The notes: generated from the sequence alone by a model not told the origin. 36,156 nucleotides of DNA from Clostridium sp. LS (GCF_002760435.1 NZ_AUUU01000032.1:1-36156), one strand, 5' to 3'. Shown: positions 23,381 to 31,742, counted from the first letter of the stretch. Made by a program: numbers and translations.

Positions 23381-23415
23381 AAGGGTATGGCATTACGTCT
23401 GTACTCTTTATTTTT
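23381..23415 (+). terminator. Terminator after the CW-repeat gene
   Basis: AAGGGTA (23381-23387) pairs with TACTCTT (23402-23408), one G-T pair, then ATTTTT. Confidence 0.55.
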
Positions 23416-23549
23416 ATCTGTTCAGTTAATGTTAAGGTACCTTATTTATAATAAAAAATGTTAATTGTCTAACATCGTATTAATATTACTGTCATAAGAC
23501 TGACAAAAAATGGTGTTAATCTATTATTATGAAGAGAGGTGAAATAAAT

Positions 23550-23720
23550 ATGGGGAATATAATTAAAATTAATTTATATGCAGAGAATAAAAACAAAAAG
23601 AAAAATAATCTAAATTTACAAGCAGTGGAAGATATTATTCAAAAGTATAATAGTTGGTTAAAGAAGAACAATAGAGAGGATAAAATAGAAACTTATGAGG
23701 AATTTTTACAAGTTCAATAA
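23550..23720 (+). CDS. Small hypothetical protein, 56 aa
   Basis: ATG at 23550 follows AGAGAGGTGA (23533-23542) at suitable distance; an earlier ATG at 23529 overlaps this site. The product is lysine- and asparagine-rich (NLYAENKNKKKNNLNLQAVE), probably helical, and ends DKIETYEEFLQVQ. No family is recognised. A strong terminator follows 9 bases later, supporting a real transcription unit. Confidence 0.55.
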   Translation: MGNIIKINLYAENKNKKKNNLNLQAVEDIIQKYNSWLKKNNREDKIETYEEFLQVQ

Positions 23721-23728
23721 TCATTATT

Positions 23729-23774
23729 AAAGGGTAGTAAGCAGTAGAAATATTGTTTGCTACCCTTTATTTTT
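23729..23774 (+). terminator. Strong terminator after the 56-aa gene
   Basis: AAAGGGTAGTAAGCA (23729-23743) pairs with TGTTTGCTACCCTTT (23754-23768) over 15 pairs including two G-T, then ATTTTTT. Confidence 0.85.
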
Positions 23775-23928
23775 TACATAAAAAAGGCAGTAACCGAAGT
23801 TACCACCAAATCCATTTTGCAATCTAATTTTAACTTATATATAATCTATAAATCAAGGGGGTAAAATATAATGTATAAATTATGTTATAATTAGCTTATA
23901 ATGAGTAAATTAGTATACACTTAATTAG

Positions 23929-23944
23929 ACCTATACGTATAGGT
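23929..23944. promoter_or_regulatory. 16-bp perfect palindrome upstream of corA
   Basis: ACCTATACGTATAGGT is fully self-complementary. It lies about 90 bases before the corA ATG, downstream of AT-rich promoter-like sequence (TTATAAT), so it is a plausible dimeric regulator site. Confidence 0.5.
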
Positions 23945-24034
23945 AAAACAAGGATTTTAAGAAATATAAGATAATTATATTTGCGAAAATGTAATGTAGA
24001 ATTTTAATAAATATTTATTAGTAGGTGATTATTT

Positions 24035-25099
24035 ATGAATACAACCACGAAAAAACGTTCAAAAAAAGCAGGATTGCCTCCAGGAAGTCTAATATATACT
24101 GGAGAAAAGAAGGATGAAAAAATTCAAATAAAATTATTCAAGTATAGTGAAGATAGATTTGAGGAAAAAGTAATTAATTTAAATGATGTAAGTTTGTTAA
24201 AGCCAGAAAAATCCACTGTACATTGGATTAACGTAGAAGGTATTCATGATGCAAAAACTATTGAAAGAATTGGTAGTTGTTTTGGAATTCATCCTTTAGT
24301 ATTGGAAGACATTTTAAATACTGGGCAGCGTCCTAAGATAGAGAATTATGAGGGGTATACTTATATTGTTGTAAAAATGTTATTCTATGATAATAAGTTA
24401 GGCGAATTTACCACTGAACAAGAAAGTTTTATACTTGGTGAAAACTATGTTATTTCTTTTAGTGAAGGGAAAGTAAAAATATATAATACAGTGTGTGAAG
24501 GAATTAGACAAGGATCAGGACGTATTAGGAAAATGGGAGCAGATTACTTGGTTTATAATTTACTTGATGCAATTGTTGATAATTACTTTGTTGTACTAGA
24601 AGAATTAAGTGAAAAGATTGAAGATACAGAAGATGAATTAGTATTGAATCCTTCAAAAAGTACATTGCAGGTCATTCATAAATTAAAAAGACAAATGTTA
24701 TTTTTACATAAATCTGTATGGCCGCTACGGGAGGTAGTCAGTTTCCTAGAACGAAGCGAAACAACATTAGTTAGAGAATCTGTGGATATATATATAAGGG
24801 ATTTATATGATCATGTAATTCAGGTAATGGATACTACTGAAACTTTAAGGGATATATTGTCTAGTATGCTGGACATGTATCTTTCTAGTGTAAGTAACAA
24901 AATGAATGAAATAATGAAAGTTTTAACCATTATATCAACTGTTTTTATACCATTATCATTTATTGTTGGGTTATATGGCATGAATCTTAAAAATATGCCA
25001 GAATATGATTGGCCATGGATGTATCCAGTAGTATGGGTAATAATGATTTCTATTGCGACTTCAATGCTTATTTTCTTTAAAAGGAAAAAATGGTGGTAA
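24035..25099 (+). CDS. corA: CorA-type magnesium/cobalt transporter
   Basis: A 354-residue CorA-family channel that brings Mg2+ (and Co2+/Ni2+) into the cell as a pentamer. The N-terminal 285 residues form the cytoplasmic alpha/beta and long-helix domain (IHPLVLEDILNTGQRPKIE..., LLDAIVDNYFVVLEELSEKIEDTEDEL). Two C-terminal membrane helices follow: TIISTVFIPLSFIVGLYGMN with the essential GMN filter, and PVVWVIMISIATSMLIFF. The cytoplasmic tail is FKRKKWW. Length and motifs are normal. TAGGTGAT precedes the ATG. A terminator follows at 25133. Confidence 0.95.
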   Translation: MNTTTKKRSKKAGLPPGSLIYTGEKKDEKIQIKLFKYSEDRFEEKVINLNDVSLLKPEKSTVHWINVEGIHDAKTIERIGSCFGIHPLVLEDILNTGQRPKIENYEGYTYIVVKMLFYDNKLGEFTTEQESFILGENYVISFSEGKVKIYNTVCEGIRQGSGRIRKMGADYLVYNLLDAIVDNYFVVLEELSEKIEDTEDELVLNPSKSTLQVIHKLKRQMLFLHKSVWPLREVVSFLERSETTLVRESVDIYIRDLYDHVIQVMDTTETLRDILSSMLDMYLSSVSNKMNEIMKVLTIISTVFIPLSFIVGLYGMNLKNMPEYDWPWMYPVVWVIMISIATSMLIFFKRKKWW

Positions 25100-25132
25100 G
25101 CATAGCATAGGCAATACATAACTTTTTTAAAG

Positions 25133-25163
25133 ATGCGGCCATTAATTTGGCTGCATATTTTTA
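25133..25163 (+). terminator. corA terminator
   Basis: ATGCGGCC (25133-25140) pairs with GGCTGCAT (25149-25156), one G-T pair, followed by ATTTTTATT. Confidence 0.75.
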
Positions 25164-25245
25164 TTATGATGTATGATATGTATTGGCAATTTAAAAGTTC
25201 AATGCTTGTAATAATGCCATATGTAAGGTATTTAATAAGTGCTTC

Positions 25246-25335
25246 GTTGAAATGATGGGCCTTGTCGGAGCAGGTAACAACCCAATGGTTTGTATGACTG
25301 TTGCAGCTGCCGTTCAAGAAGCACTTACTAAGTAA
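25246..25335 (+). pseudogene. 3' relic of a second GGGtGRT gene
   Basis: Thirty codons read VEMMGLVGAGNNPMVCMTVA, then AAVQEALTK and stop. The intact gene at 15864-16865 ends VEMMGLIGAGNNPMVGMTVA... and ...QEALTK. The relic differs at synonymous sites, has lost four codons of the VAVA run and changes Gly to Cys. No upstream part of the gene is left. The rest of 25100-25679 holds three hairpin terminators and no gene. Confidence 0.85.
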
Positions 25336-25369
25336 TTTGGTAATTGTCACAGCAAAATAAAGTTGTGTT

Positions 25370-25422
25370 AAAAGTTGTGAAAATAATGAAGGACAACCCT
25401 TTGTTATTTCACAACTTTTTTT
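25370..25422 (+). terminator. Terminator probably left from the lost GGGtGRT copy
   Basis: AAAAGTTGTGAAAATAA (25370-25386) pairs with TTATTTCACAACTTTT (from 25404), with one bulged base, then a run of T residues. It lies 35 bases after the relic stop. Confidence 0.8.
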
Positions 25423-25464
25423 ATTTTCTATATTTATATTAAAATGTTTATGAAGAAGTGTGTT

Positions 25465-25523
25465 AAAAAGGTTATGCAAATAAGGCTAGAGTAATTCTTA
25501 TTTTTGCATAACTTTTATTTTTG
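25465..25523 (+). terminator. Second strong terminator-like hairpin
   Basis: AAAAAGGTTATGCAAATAAG (25465-25484) pairs with CTTATTTTTGCATAACTTTT (25497-25516), then ATTTTTG. No gene lies between this and the previous terminator. Confidence 0.75.
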
Positions 25524-25679
25524 TGATAGGTAAAGAATAAGCAAAGTAATAGTAGGATGTTGCAAACTAAAATGTTAAAATATTTATATAATGGAAAATA
25601 GTAAGTTGTTATTCTATGAAATAATATATTTAAACTATATTTGTAAATAAAGAAGGAAAATAGGAATGAAGGGGAGAAA

Positions 25680-26093
25680 ATGAAAATATTTTCTGAAGAT
25701 AGAAAATCATTTATAGAGATAGAATTTATTGAATCTGAAAAAGAAAGAATGCCAAGTATTAAAGTGTCTGTTACTACTCAAAATGAAGGATTTGGAGGAG
25801 TTCTTAACTCTACTTGGATTGAAATTGATGAATTAAATAATTTCCTATTGTGTATGGAGGAAATAGATACTAAAAGAAGAGGAGTGGCCCACTTATGTAG
25901 CATGAGTCCAAATGAGTTTTTATTAGATTTTGAAGTTTTTGATAAATCTGGTCATATAAAGGTTTCATATTTAATCGCAAAATACATAAGTTATCCATTT
26001 TTTAGAGAAATCTCTTTACATGGTGGATTTGATATTGATTCAAGTAAATTTTCAAGTATTGTAGAAGCATTTAGAACTCTAATAAATGTATAG
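25680..26093 (+). CDS. WapI-like immunity-type protein, 137 aa
   Basis: A small soluble protein, beta-rich with a C-terminal helix. Its pattern fits the WapI-like immunity group: a strand pair with GFGG, then WIEIDELNNFLLCMEEI, then GVAHLCSMSPNEFLLDFEVFD, GHIKVSYLI and a final HGGFDIDSSKFSSIVEAF. In Bacillus, WapI protects against the WapA contact-dependent toxin. No toxin gene is nearby, so this would be an orphan. The match is by pattern only. GAAGGGGAG precedes the ATG. The following two genes are also small and orphan-like. Confidence 0.5.
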   Translation: MKIFSEDRKSFIEIEFIESEKERMPSIKVSVTTQNEGFGGVLNSTWIEIDELNNFLLCMEEIDTKRRGVAHLCSMSPNEFLLDFEVFDKSGHIKVSYLIAKYISYPFFREISLHGGFDIDSSKFSSIVEAFRTLINV

Positions 26094-26187
26094 GAGGAAG
26101 TTGACAGCATTATATATAAACTAAAAAATAGGATTAGATGAAGAAAATTAATTGAACAATAGTAAAATTAAGGAGAAAAGAAAGTCT

Positions 26188-26679
26188 ATGATTTCATATT
26201 ATACAGAAATTGATATTGAAAAGTGTAAAAACAGAATTGATGCAATAATTATGTCAGAACGATTTTTAATTGGAGGTTTGAGAGGTGGAGTAGATTTTGA
26301 TAGCAATGAATTTCATGTAAGAAAAACAAGTGGAATTTATAATAGGAGGCTGACTGGGTTACCAATAACTTTTTATGGACAACTAATTAAAAAGGAAAGC
26401 GGTACTATTATTGAAGGAGAATTCCGTGTGCCTGCTTCATCAAAAATACCAATTGGAATATGGTTTGGATGGGGAAGCTTTATGTGGTTATTCTGTTTAG
26501 TAAATATTTTTTTGGGAAAATTCCAAGATGCTTTTAGCGCTGTACTAGGAGTTATAGGAATACCGATATTTTTTGGAATTGTAGGATTAATAATGTCATC
26601 AGGAGATACAGAGCCAGAAAAAATTTATATTTTAGATTTTATAAAAACAACATTAGATGCAAAAAAAATAGAGAGATAA
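26188..26679 (+). CDS. Hypothetical membrane protein, 163 aa
   Basis: Residues 1-100 are soluble and strand-rich (FYGQLIKKESGTIIEGEFRVPASSKIP) and reach two membrane helices near residues 100-148 (WFGWGSFMWLFCLVNIFL; AVLGVIGIPIFFGIVGLIM). A short charged tail follows. The family is not recognised. The start is uncertain: the ATG at 26188 has AAGGAG 12 bases upstream, whereas an in-frame TTG at 26152 has only a weak site. Confidence 0.55.
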   Translation: MISYYTEIDIEKCKNRIDAIIMSERFLIGGLRGGVDFDSNEFHVRKTSGIYNRRLTGLPITFYGQLIKKESGTIIEGEFRVPASSKIPIGIWFGWGSFMWLFCLVNIFLGKFQDAFSAVLGVIGIPIFFGIVGLIMSSGDTEPEKIYILDFIKTTLDAKKIER

Positions 26680-26726
26680 TTATGCCTTTAAGAGATATAA
26701 TCATATAATTTTTAGGAGGTGATTTT

Positions 26727-27440
26727 GTGGAGGTATTCGCAAGTTATCCGATTAATTCGCATGAAAACCCATTTGATATAGATTCAAACGGAAAATACTT
26801 TGCATATTTAACCAATAGACAACTCTGTTTTTCATACTTATCTAACGATTTATCAGATTTTGAGTGGGGAAATAATGATTTGTATCGTGCAATGCCAATG
26901 GGATATACAAATTTATATGTTTTAGAGAGAATTTTTATAGTAGACTCAAATTCAAATGTTTACAAATTTTCTGATAAAAAATATGATAAGATATGTACAT
27001 TTAGATATGAAGGATTTCCAAAGGAGGAATGGAATACTTTTATTGAAGATGAAATGTGGAAGAATAGAATTCAAGATTATCACAGAGAACTTTTTGTTAA
27101 AAATGATGTTGATGATGCAATAAAGTGCAGCGTTGAATTTTTAAATAAGATCAAAGGTAGTTATGGATTGAATAATCTTATTGTACTGGGAGCGGGTTTA
27201 ATTGATAATTATGGATGGCATTAAATGAGTTCAGGTGAGATTTCTCCAAATAGTGATGTTATTATTACTGACGAATTAGGTTACATAATAAGATACACAA
27301 GAGTTTCTACAATAGATTATGGCTTTATAAGTAAATCACCCATTCCAAAATCAGCAAAGAAAGATTGGAATGTCGGTCTTCTGTTAAAGGAAATCACTTT
27401 AGAAGAAATTAATAGAGGCAACTATATTGTTATTGAATAG
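26727..27440 (+). pseudogene. Gene split by one in-frame stop codon (165 + 71 codons)
   Basis: TAGGAGGTGA before GTG 26727 starts a frame reading MEVFASYPINSHENPFDIDS... to TAA at 27222-27224. The very next codon is ATG and the same frame continues MSSGEISPNSDVIITDELGY... to a stop at 27438-27440. The two halves are in the same frame with no gap and no ribosome binding site between, so it looks like a 237-residue protein broken by a single stop (GWH-stop-MSSG). The first half has repeated strand segments (FAYLTNRQLCFSYLS, NLYVLERIFIVDSNSNVYKFS) of propeller-like look. Function unknown. If relatives carry a sense codon here, it is a recent nonsense mutation. Confidence 0.65.
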
Positions 27441-27441
27441 T

Positions 27442-27470
27442 ATAAGTAATTGAACTGATTCACTTATTTT
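27442..27470 (+). terminator. Weak terminator-like hairpin
   Basis: ATAAGT (27442-27447) pairs with ACTTAT (27462-27467), then TTT. Confidence 0.35.
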
Positions 27471-27606
27471 GACAAAATAATAGCAAAATTCAAGTTTGTA
27501 AGATAAAGAGAAACACTTAGTAATAAGATGGAATGATTTGACAAAGAAACATGTGTTTGGTAAACTGTGCTTATAGAAATATTTCATAAGTAGGGTGGTA
27601 ATATAT

Positions 27607-28281
27607 ATGAATGTGGAAGAAAAACATAAAAAAATTATAGAAATTGTTCAAGATAAATTAACATGTTCAGCACATAATTTAGATCATGTATTTAGAGTCT
27701 ATAATCTTTGTTTATTACTTGCAAAATATGAAAAGGATGTTGATTTAGAAATACTCATTCCATCAGCACTACTACATGATATTGCAAGAGTGGAAGAAAG
27801 CGAAGACAAAACAGGAGAAATTGATCATGCAGTTTTGGGGAGCATAGTAGCAGAAAATATATTAAGAAAATTAGAATATGAGGAAGAGAAAATTGAGAAG
27901 ATAAAACACTGTATCATAGCACATAGATTTAGAACAGGAAATGAGCCTAATACAATAGAAGCAAAAATACTTTTTGATTCAGATAAACTTGATGTTATAG
28001 GAGCAAGTGGAATTGCTCGTACTTTTATGCTAGCAGGACAATTTGGACAAAGGCTAACAGGAAATGAACAGTTAAATGATTATCTCGAGTCTAATACAGT
28101 AGAAAATGGAAGGCTGAAAGATGTTTCAAAGCATACACCTTTTATTGAATATGAAGTAAAGTTTAAAAAAATTCCAGATAAATTATATATAGAGAAAGCA
28201 AAAGAAATAGGAAATGAAAGACTAAAATTCATGGATGAATATTTTACTAGATTAAAGTTTGAAATAGATGGTGTTAAATAA
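27607..28281 (+). CDS. HD-domain metal-dependent phosphohydrolase
   Basis: A 224-residue HD-superfamily hydrolase, similar to the YedJ/YpgQ type. The metal-binding signature is complete: H in AHNLDHVFRV, the HD pair in SALLHDIAR and a later His in KHCIIAHRFR, with D in LFDSDKLDVIGASGIARTF. The substrate is probably a nucleotide or similar phosphate. The ATG at 27607 follows TAGGGTGGT at good distance; an in-frame GTG at 27595 sits inside that site. It is a single gene; downstream is a truncated AAA relic. Confidence 0.85.
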   Translation: MNVEEKHKKIIEIVQDKLTCSAHNLDHVFRVYNLCLLLAKYEKDVDLEILIPSALLHDIARVEESEDKTGEIDHAVLGSIVAENILRKLEYEEEKIEKIKHCIIAHRFRTGNEPNTIEAKILFDSDKLDVIGASGIARTFMLAGQFGQRLTGNEQLNDYLESNTVENGRLKDVSKHTPFIEYEVKFKKIPDKLYIEKAKEIGNERLKFMDEYFTRLKFEIDGVK

Positions 28282-28331
28282 AATTAAAATAGATCGTTAT
28301 TATAAACATAAATATTTAAAAGGAGAAAAGA

Positions 28332-28460
28332 ATGATTTATTTAAATAATTTTACATTTCCCAATGAGGATGTAGAAATGGAATTTTTCATGGATATAAAA
28401 AGAACATGCTATGCTTCATTTTATTCATTTAAAATATTATCAGCATGTAGCAATGTATGA
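28332..28460 (+). pseudogene. 5' relic of an AAA-family ATPase gene
   Basis: AAGGAG, then ATG and 42 codons reading MIYLNNFTFPNEDVEMEFFM, then DIKRTCYASFYSFKILSACS and a stop. This is the opening of a Firmicutes AAA ATPase whose next element would be the P-loop (YGGNGSGK). The frame ends just before that position. The remaining 28282-28685 holds a terminator and no other gene. Confidence 0.65.
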
Positions 28461-28487
28461 AAATGAATTTTGATAGAACATAGACTG

Positions 28488-28522
28488 CAGTATTGGTACT
28501 AATAATATCAATGCTGTTTTTT
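28488..28522 (+). terminator. Terminator after the AAA relic
   Basis: CAGTATTG (28488-28495) pairs with CAATGCTG (28509-28516), one G-T pair, then six T residues. Confidence 0.75.
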
Positions 28523-28685
28523 AGTTATAAAGAAATCAATACCGTTATTATTTAATTTTTTTATTACAAATTTAATTGAAAAAGGTATAATTTTGTATAA
28601 GAGTATTAATTTAAATTTGTTTAAAGGAGAGTTTTTGTTCTCAATACAAGGTTAAGATTTATTGTGTTTAAGGAGAGAGAGCTAT

Positions 28686-29339
28686 ATGATAGAGAAAGTG
28701 GCATTTAATATTGGAAGAAATGATGAAGAACCTAATATTAATTTGGCAATTGAACTAGTTGAATTAAAAGATTTAGAGGGTATCAAAGAAATTATTATTG
28801 GATTAAAAAATAAAAAAGAACAAATTGCAAATGACTGTATAAAAGTTCTTTATGAAATAGGAGAAAGAAATCCAGAACTAATTGCTGATTATGTGATAGA
28901 TTTTATAGAACTTTTGAAATCAAGAAATAATAGGCTTGTTTGGGGTGGCATGATAGCATTATCAAAGATTACATTCCTAAAACCAAAAGAAGTATATGAG
29001 AACATAGAAATTATTATTAATGCATATGAAAATGGAAGTGTGATAACTAGGGATAATAGTATTAGTGTGTTTGCTGAATTATCAAAAGCAGATAAAAAAT
29101 ATGAGAAACTTATGCTGAAAAAGATACTTGAGCATTTAGAAACATGTAGACCAAAGGAAGTTGGCCAACATGCAGAAAGGGCATTTATTTGTATAAATGA
29201 AGAAAATTCTAAAGAATTTCTATCTGTATTATTAAAAAGAAGGGATAATTTATCAGAGTCACAAAAAAATAGAGTTGATAAGTTAATTAAAAATATTAAT
29301 AAAGGTAATTTTAATAGTAAATCTCATAAGGAGGACTAA
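28686..29339 (+). CDS. HEAT-repeat-like helical protein, 217 aa
   Basis: An all-helical soluble protein with paired helices typical of HEAT/ARM-like repeats: LKNKKEQIANDCIKVLYEIG, PELIADYVIDFIELLKSRNN, RLVWGGMIALSKITFLKPKEV and later units. Such proteins serve as binding scaffolds, and some act as DNA glycosylases of the AlkC/AlkD type, but the active-site residues of those were not identified. AAGGAGAGAG precedes the ATG at 28686. The stop is one base before the ATG of the nitroreductase, whose AAGGAGG ribosome binding site lies inside this gene. The two therefore form an operon. Confidence 0.65.
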   Translation: MIEKVAFNIGRNDEEPNINLAIELVELKDLEGIKEIIIGLKNKKEQIANDCIKVLYEIGERNPELIADYVIDFIELLKSRNNRLVWGGMIALSKITFLKPKEVYENIEIIINAYENGSVITRDNSISVFAELSKADKKYEKLMLKKILEHLETCRPKEVGQHAERAFICINEENSKEFLSVLLKRRDNLSESQKNRVDKLIKNINKGNFNSKSHKED

Positions 29340-29340
29340 T

Positions 29341-29904
29341 ATGGATGTAATACAAGCAATAGAAGAACGTAGAAGTATAAGAAAGTTCCAAGATAAGACA
29401 ATACCAAAAGATATAATAGAAAAAATATTAGAATTAGCAACTAAAGCACCTTCAGGAAAAAATCGTCAGCCATGGAGATTTGTTGTTTTTCAAAATAGTA
29501 AAAAGAATGAATTAGTAAATATTATGGAAGATGCATTAAATAAATACAAGAAACAGAGTAAATCTACTGGAAGTTTTGAGTTAAGCATAAATTCAATTAA
29601 TGAAGCATCAGCAGTTATTTTAGTATTTAATGCGTTTTCAAACTTTGAAGAAGATTATAATCATCATAGATTACTTACTGATATTCAATCAATAGGTGCT
29701 GCTGTACAAACATTAATTTTAGCCGCACAGAATTTTGAATTAGGAACCCTTTGGATTTGTGACATTTTTCATTGTGATAAAGAAATATGTTCATGGTTAA
29801 ATCGTAAAGATGAACTTGTAGCAGCAGTGGCAATTGGTTATCCAAATCAAAAACCATATTCAAGGCCACGAAAATTGCTGGAAGAAGTTATAGAATGGAT
29901 GTAG
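29341..29904 (+). CDS. Nitroreductase family FMN-dependent protein
   Basis: A 187-residue nitroreductase-family flavoprotein. The typical N-terminus is present (IEERRSIRKFQDKTIPKDII), with the FMN-binding APSGKNRQPWRFVV and the later SIGAAVQTLILAAQNFELGTLWI and AAVAIGYPNQKPYSRPRKLLEEVI blocks. Such enzymes reduce nitro groups, quinones or related substrates with NAD(P)H; the actual substrate is unknown. Translation is coupled to the upstream HEAT-like gene. A hairpin (ATCTTCAT/ATGAAGAT, 29926-29949) follows but lacks a T-tract. Confidence 0.88.
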   Translation: MDVIQAIEERRSIRKFQDKTIPKDIIEKILELATKAPSGKNRQPWRFVVFQNSKKNELVNIMEDALNKYKKQSKSTGSFELSINSINEASAVILVFNAFSNFEEDYNHHRLLTDIQSIGAAVQTLILAAQNFELGTLWICDIFHCDKEICSWLNRKDELVAAVAIGYPNQKPYSRPRKLLEEVIEWM

Positions 29905-30087
29905 GTTTTATGTAACTATATAACAATCTTCATAGAATAATATGAAGATGATTTATAGTTTAAGTGATTTAATAAGTATTTTATAATCAGAAGATTTGAT
30001 ACATAATATTCAAAAAGTGTAATAATCAAAAATTAGTAGTTCTGCACTACTATAAGAAATGGTGAAGTAATAGGAGATTTGAATTTA

Positions 30088-30819
30088 ATGAGAAGAATAA
30101 GAGATGTATTTTATATAAATGCAAATTTTAATGAAAAATATTTTGTGTATTACGGAATGGAATTTAAAGAATTTATCAAACATAATCCAATGAAGATAGA
30201 AAATATTTTGATCACTGAAGGAAATTATATTGCTAATAATTTTAATAGAAGTTGGCTTTTAGAGACTGCCAATGGAGAAAATGATATTTCAGAGTTATCA
30301 AAGGAAGATATTTATGGTTTAGGTAACTTCCATTGGATAGACTATAAAAATGAAGTTGATTTAAATAATTGCACTCCTGAAGAAAAGGCAGAAGTATTAT
30401 ATTTATCACATTTTAGTAAACCCTTGAATTCACCATTTTTTAGTAGAATAAATAATACTTTTGTTTATCTTGCTCATGATGATGGATGGTTTTGTAAATT
30501 GTATTGTAAGGACATGTCAGTATTTAAAGATATCATTGCAAATAAAATTATAGAGAGTTTTTCCACAAATAAAAGAAGGAAAATATATCCGATGTCGGAA
30601 GCTATAAAAAATGAGATATTTGAATTAACTAAAAAAGGACTTTTAATAGACTTTTCTAATATATACAAAGATAATAAATGTATTAGTTTAAATTATTATG
30701 CTATTGGTCATTATGAAGATATGGACGAAATGTATAATAATCTTGAACGAAACAAGTACAGAGCGGATGTTAAAGGAACAATTGAGCATAAAAATAAAGC
30801 ATGGAAGATATATACTTAA
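30088..30819 (+). CDS. Uncharacterised conserved protein, 243 aa
   Basis: A soluble protein with no membrane segment. A conserved-looking core reads FHWIDYKNEVDLNNCTPEE, then AEVLYLSHFSKPLNSPFF and NTFVYLAHDDGWFCKLYCKD. I recall this pattern from unnamed Firmicutes proteins but cannot assign a function. The start is taken as ATG 30088, with TAGGAG 11 bases upstream; an in-frame TTG at 30079 is too close to that site. It is probably a single gene. Confidence 0.6.
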   Translation: MRRIRDVFYINANFNEKYFVYYGMEFKEFIKHNPMKIENILITEGNYIANNFNRSWLLETANGENDISELSKEDIYGLGNFHWIDYKNEVDLNNCTPEEKAEVLYLSHFSKPLNSPFFSRINNTFVYLAHDDGWFCKLYCKDMSVFKDIIANKIIESFSTNKRRKIYPMSEAIKNEIFELTKKGLLIDFSNIYKDNKCISLNYYAIGHYEDMDEMYNNLERNKYRADVKGTIEHKNKAWKIYT

Positions 30820-30948
30820 TAGCATATCAAATAGATGGCTTTATTTTGGAGAGGAAGAAGCGCTGTCATGTATTACTATGGAAGAGTATAGGTTAAGTAA
30901 TGATCTTAGAAATGGTTAATGTCTTTTTTAGTTAGTGTAGGTAATAAA

Positions 30949-31218
30949 TTATATTCTATTAATATAACAAGAATAAAAAGTTAATAAAACTTTATTAGAT
31001 AAATGATCATGATCACATGGATGAATATCCTTAGTTACCTTTATGTTACATTGTTTGATGTAGATGTTGTACTGCTGTAGCGACACATATTTGTCTAGGT
31101 TTTGTGAAACAATAACAACAATTTTATTAGTTGGACAAAGTCTTTTTAGCAAAAAATTTAATAAAGCTTTTCTGAGAAATATTTTTTGTCTAAGTCTAAG
31201 TTGTGCTAATGAATTCAT
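30949..31218 (-). CDS. Spo0E-like aspartyl-phosphate phosphatase, 89 aa
   Basis: The protein resembles the Spo0E family, which removes phosphate from Spo0A and so delays sporulation. The signature SQxLD is present as VSQNLDKYVSLQQYN (residues about 38-52), preceded by a helix (LRLRQKIFLRKALLNFLLKRL). Typical members are 50-60 residues, so the C-terminal tail (KVTKDIHPCDHDHLSNKV...) is unusual and may be partly random read-through. The ATG at 31216-31218 has AGAGGT about 8 bases upstream on the minus strand. It is the only minus-strand gene in the second half of the window. Confidence 0.7.
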   Translation of the reverse strand: MNSLAQLRLRQKIFLRKALLNFLLKRLCPTNKIVVIVSQNLDKYVSLQQYNIYIKQCNIKVTKDIHPCDHDHLSNKVLLTFYSCYINRI

Positions 31219-31742
31219 AATAATACCTCTATATTAAAATAAAATACTAATATTGGATAAAATCGTAAAATATTAGCAAATAAATTATAACATATTATTA
31301 TGATATTTACGTGATACAATTGTGGCAAAATTGAGGCAAAATATAAATAAAAAATATTATAATGAAATATTTTGTCTTATTCAAGAAATTAAAGACAAAA
31401 AAGAATAACTTACATTATTTCAGCAAGTTATTCTAAACGGATTGTATATTTAATAAGGGAATACAATGTATGAATACTGTTTATGTTATCATTATAAATT
31501 GCAACTATGACAGTATTGTGTCAAATTTATAAAATTAATATTAACAATATGTTAAACAGAAGAAGAAGCAGCCTGCTTAGGGAAACAGGTTGTTTTTTTA
31601 AAATCGTCTTTATTGCCACCTGAGTGTAAAATTTCAGCCTCAGAATTATCATATATTTTGTTTATAAATTTAACTATTAAAAAAGTATAATAATTAATAG
31701 ATGTACATAAAATACCTTTAAGTAATATTGGGAGGCAGAATT
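31219..31742. other. Intergenic region with two hairpins, no gene
   Basis: Contains a hairpin AGAATAACTT/AAGTTATTCT (31402-31434) whose T-tract is on the minus strand, and a plus-strand terminator CAGCCTG/CAGGTTG with seven T residues (about 31570-31598). Both have no visible gene feeding them on the relevant side. Confidence 0.5.
31402..31434 (-). terminator. Minus-strand terminator-like hairpin
   Basis: A 10-bp perfect stem (AGAATAACTT with AAGTTATTCT). Read on the minus strand it is followed by TTTTTTGTC. No minus-strand gene is visible upstream of it. Confidence 0.5.

Noticed and set aside
24820..25479. Minus-strand open frame of 219 codons opposite corA
   Set aside because: Mostly the antisense of the corA membrane segments and of the terminator region; no ribosome binding site, and corA is a clear gene.
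30820..30919. Extra reading frame (...LYFGEEEALSCITMEE...) after the 243-aa gene
   Set aside because: In another frame, no start signal of its own; may be a relic but too short to support.
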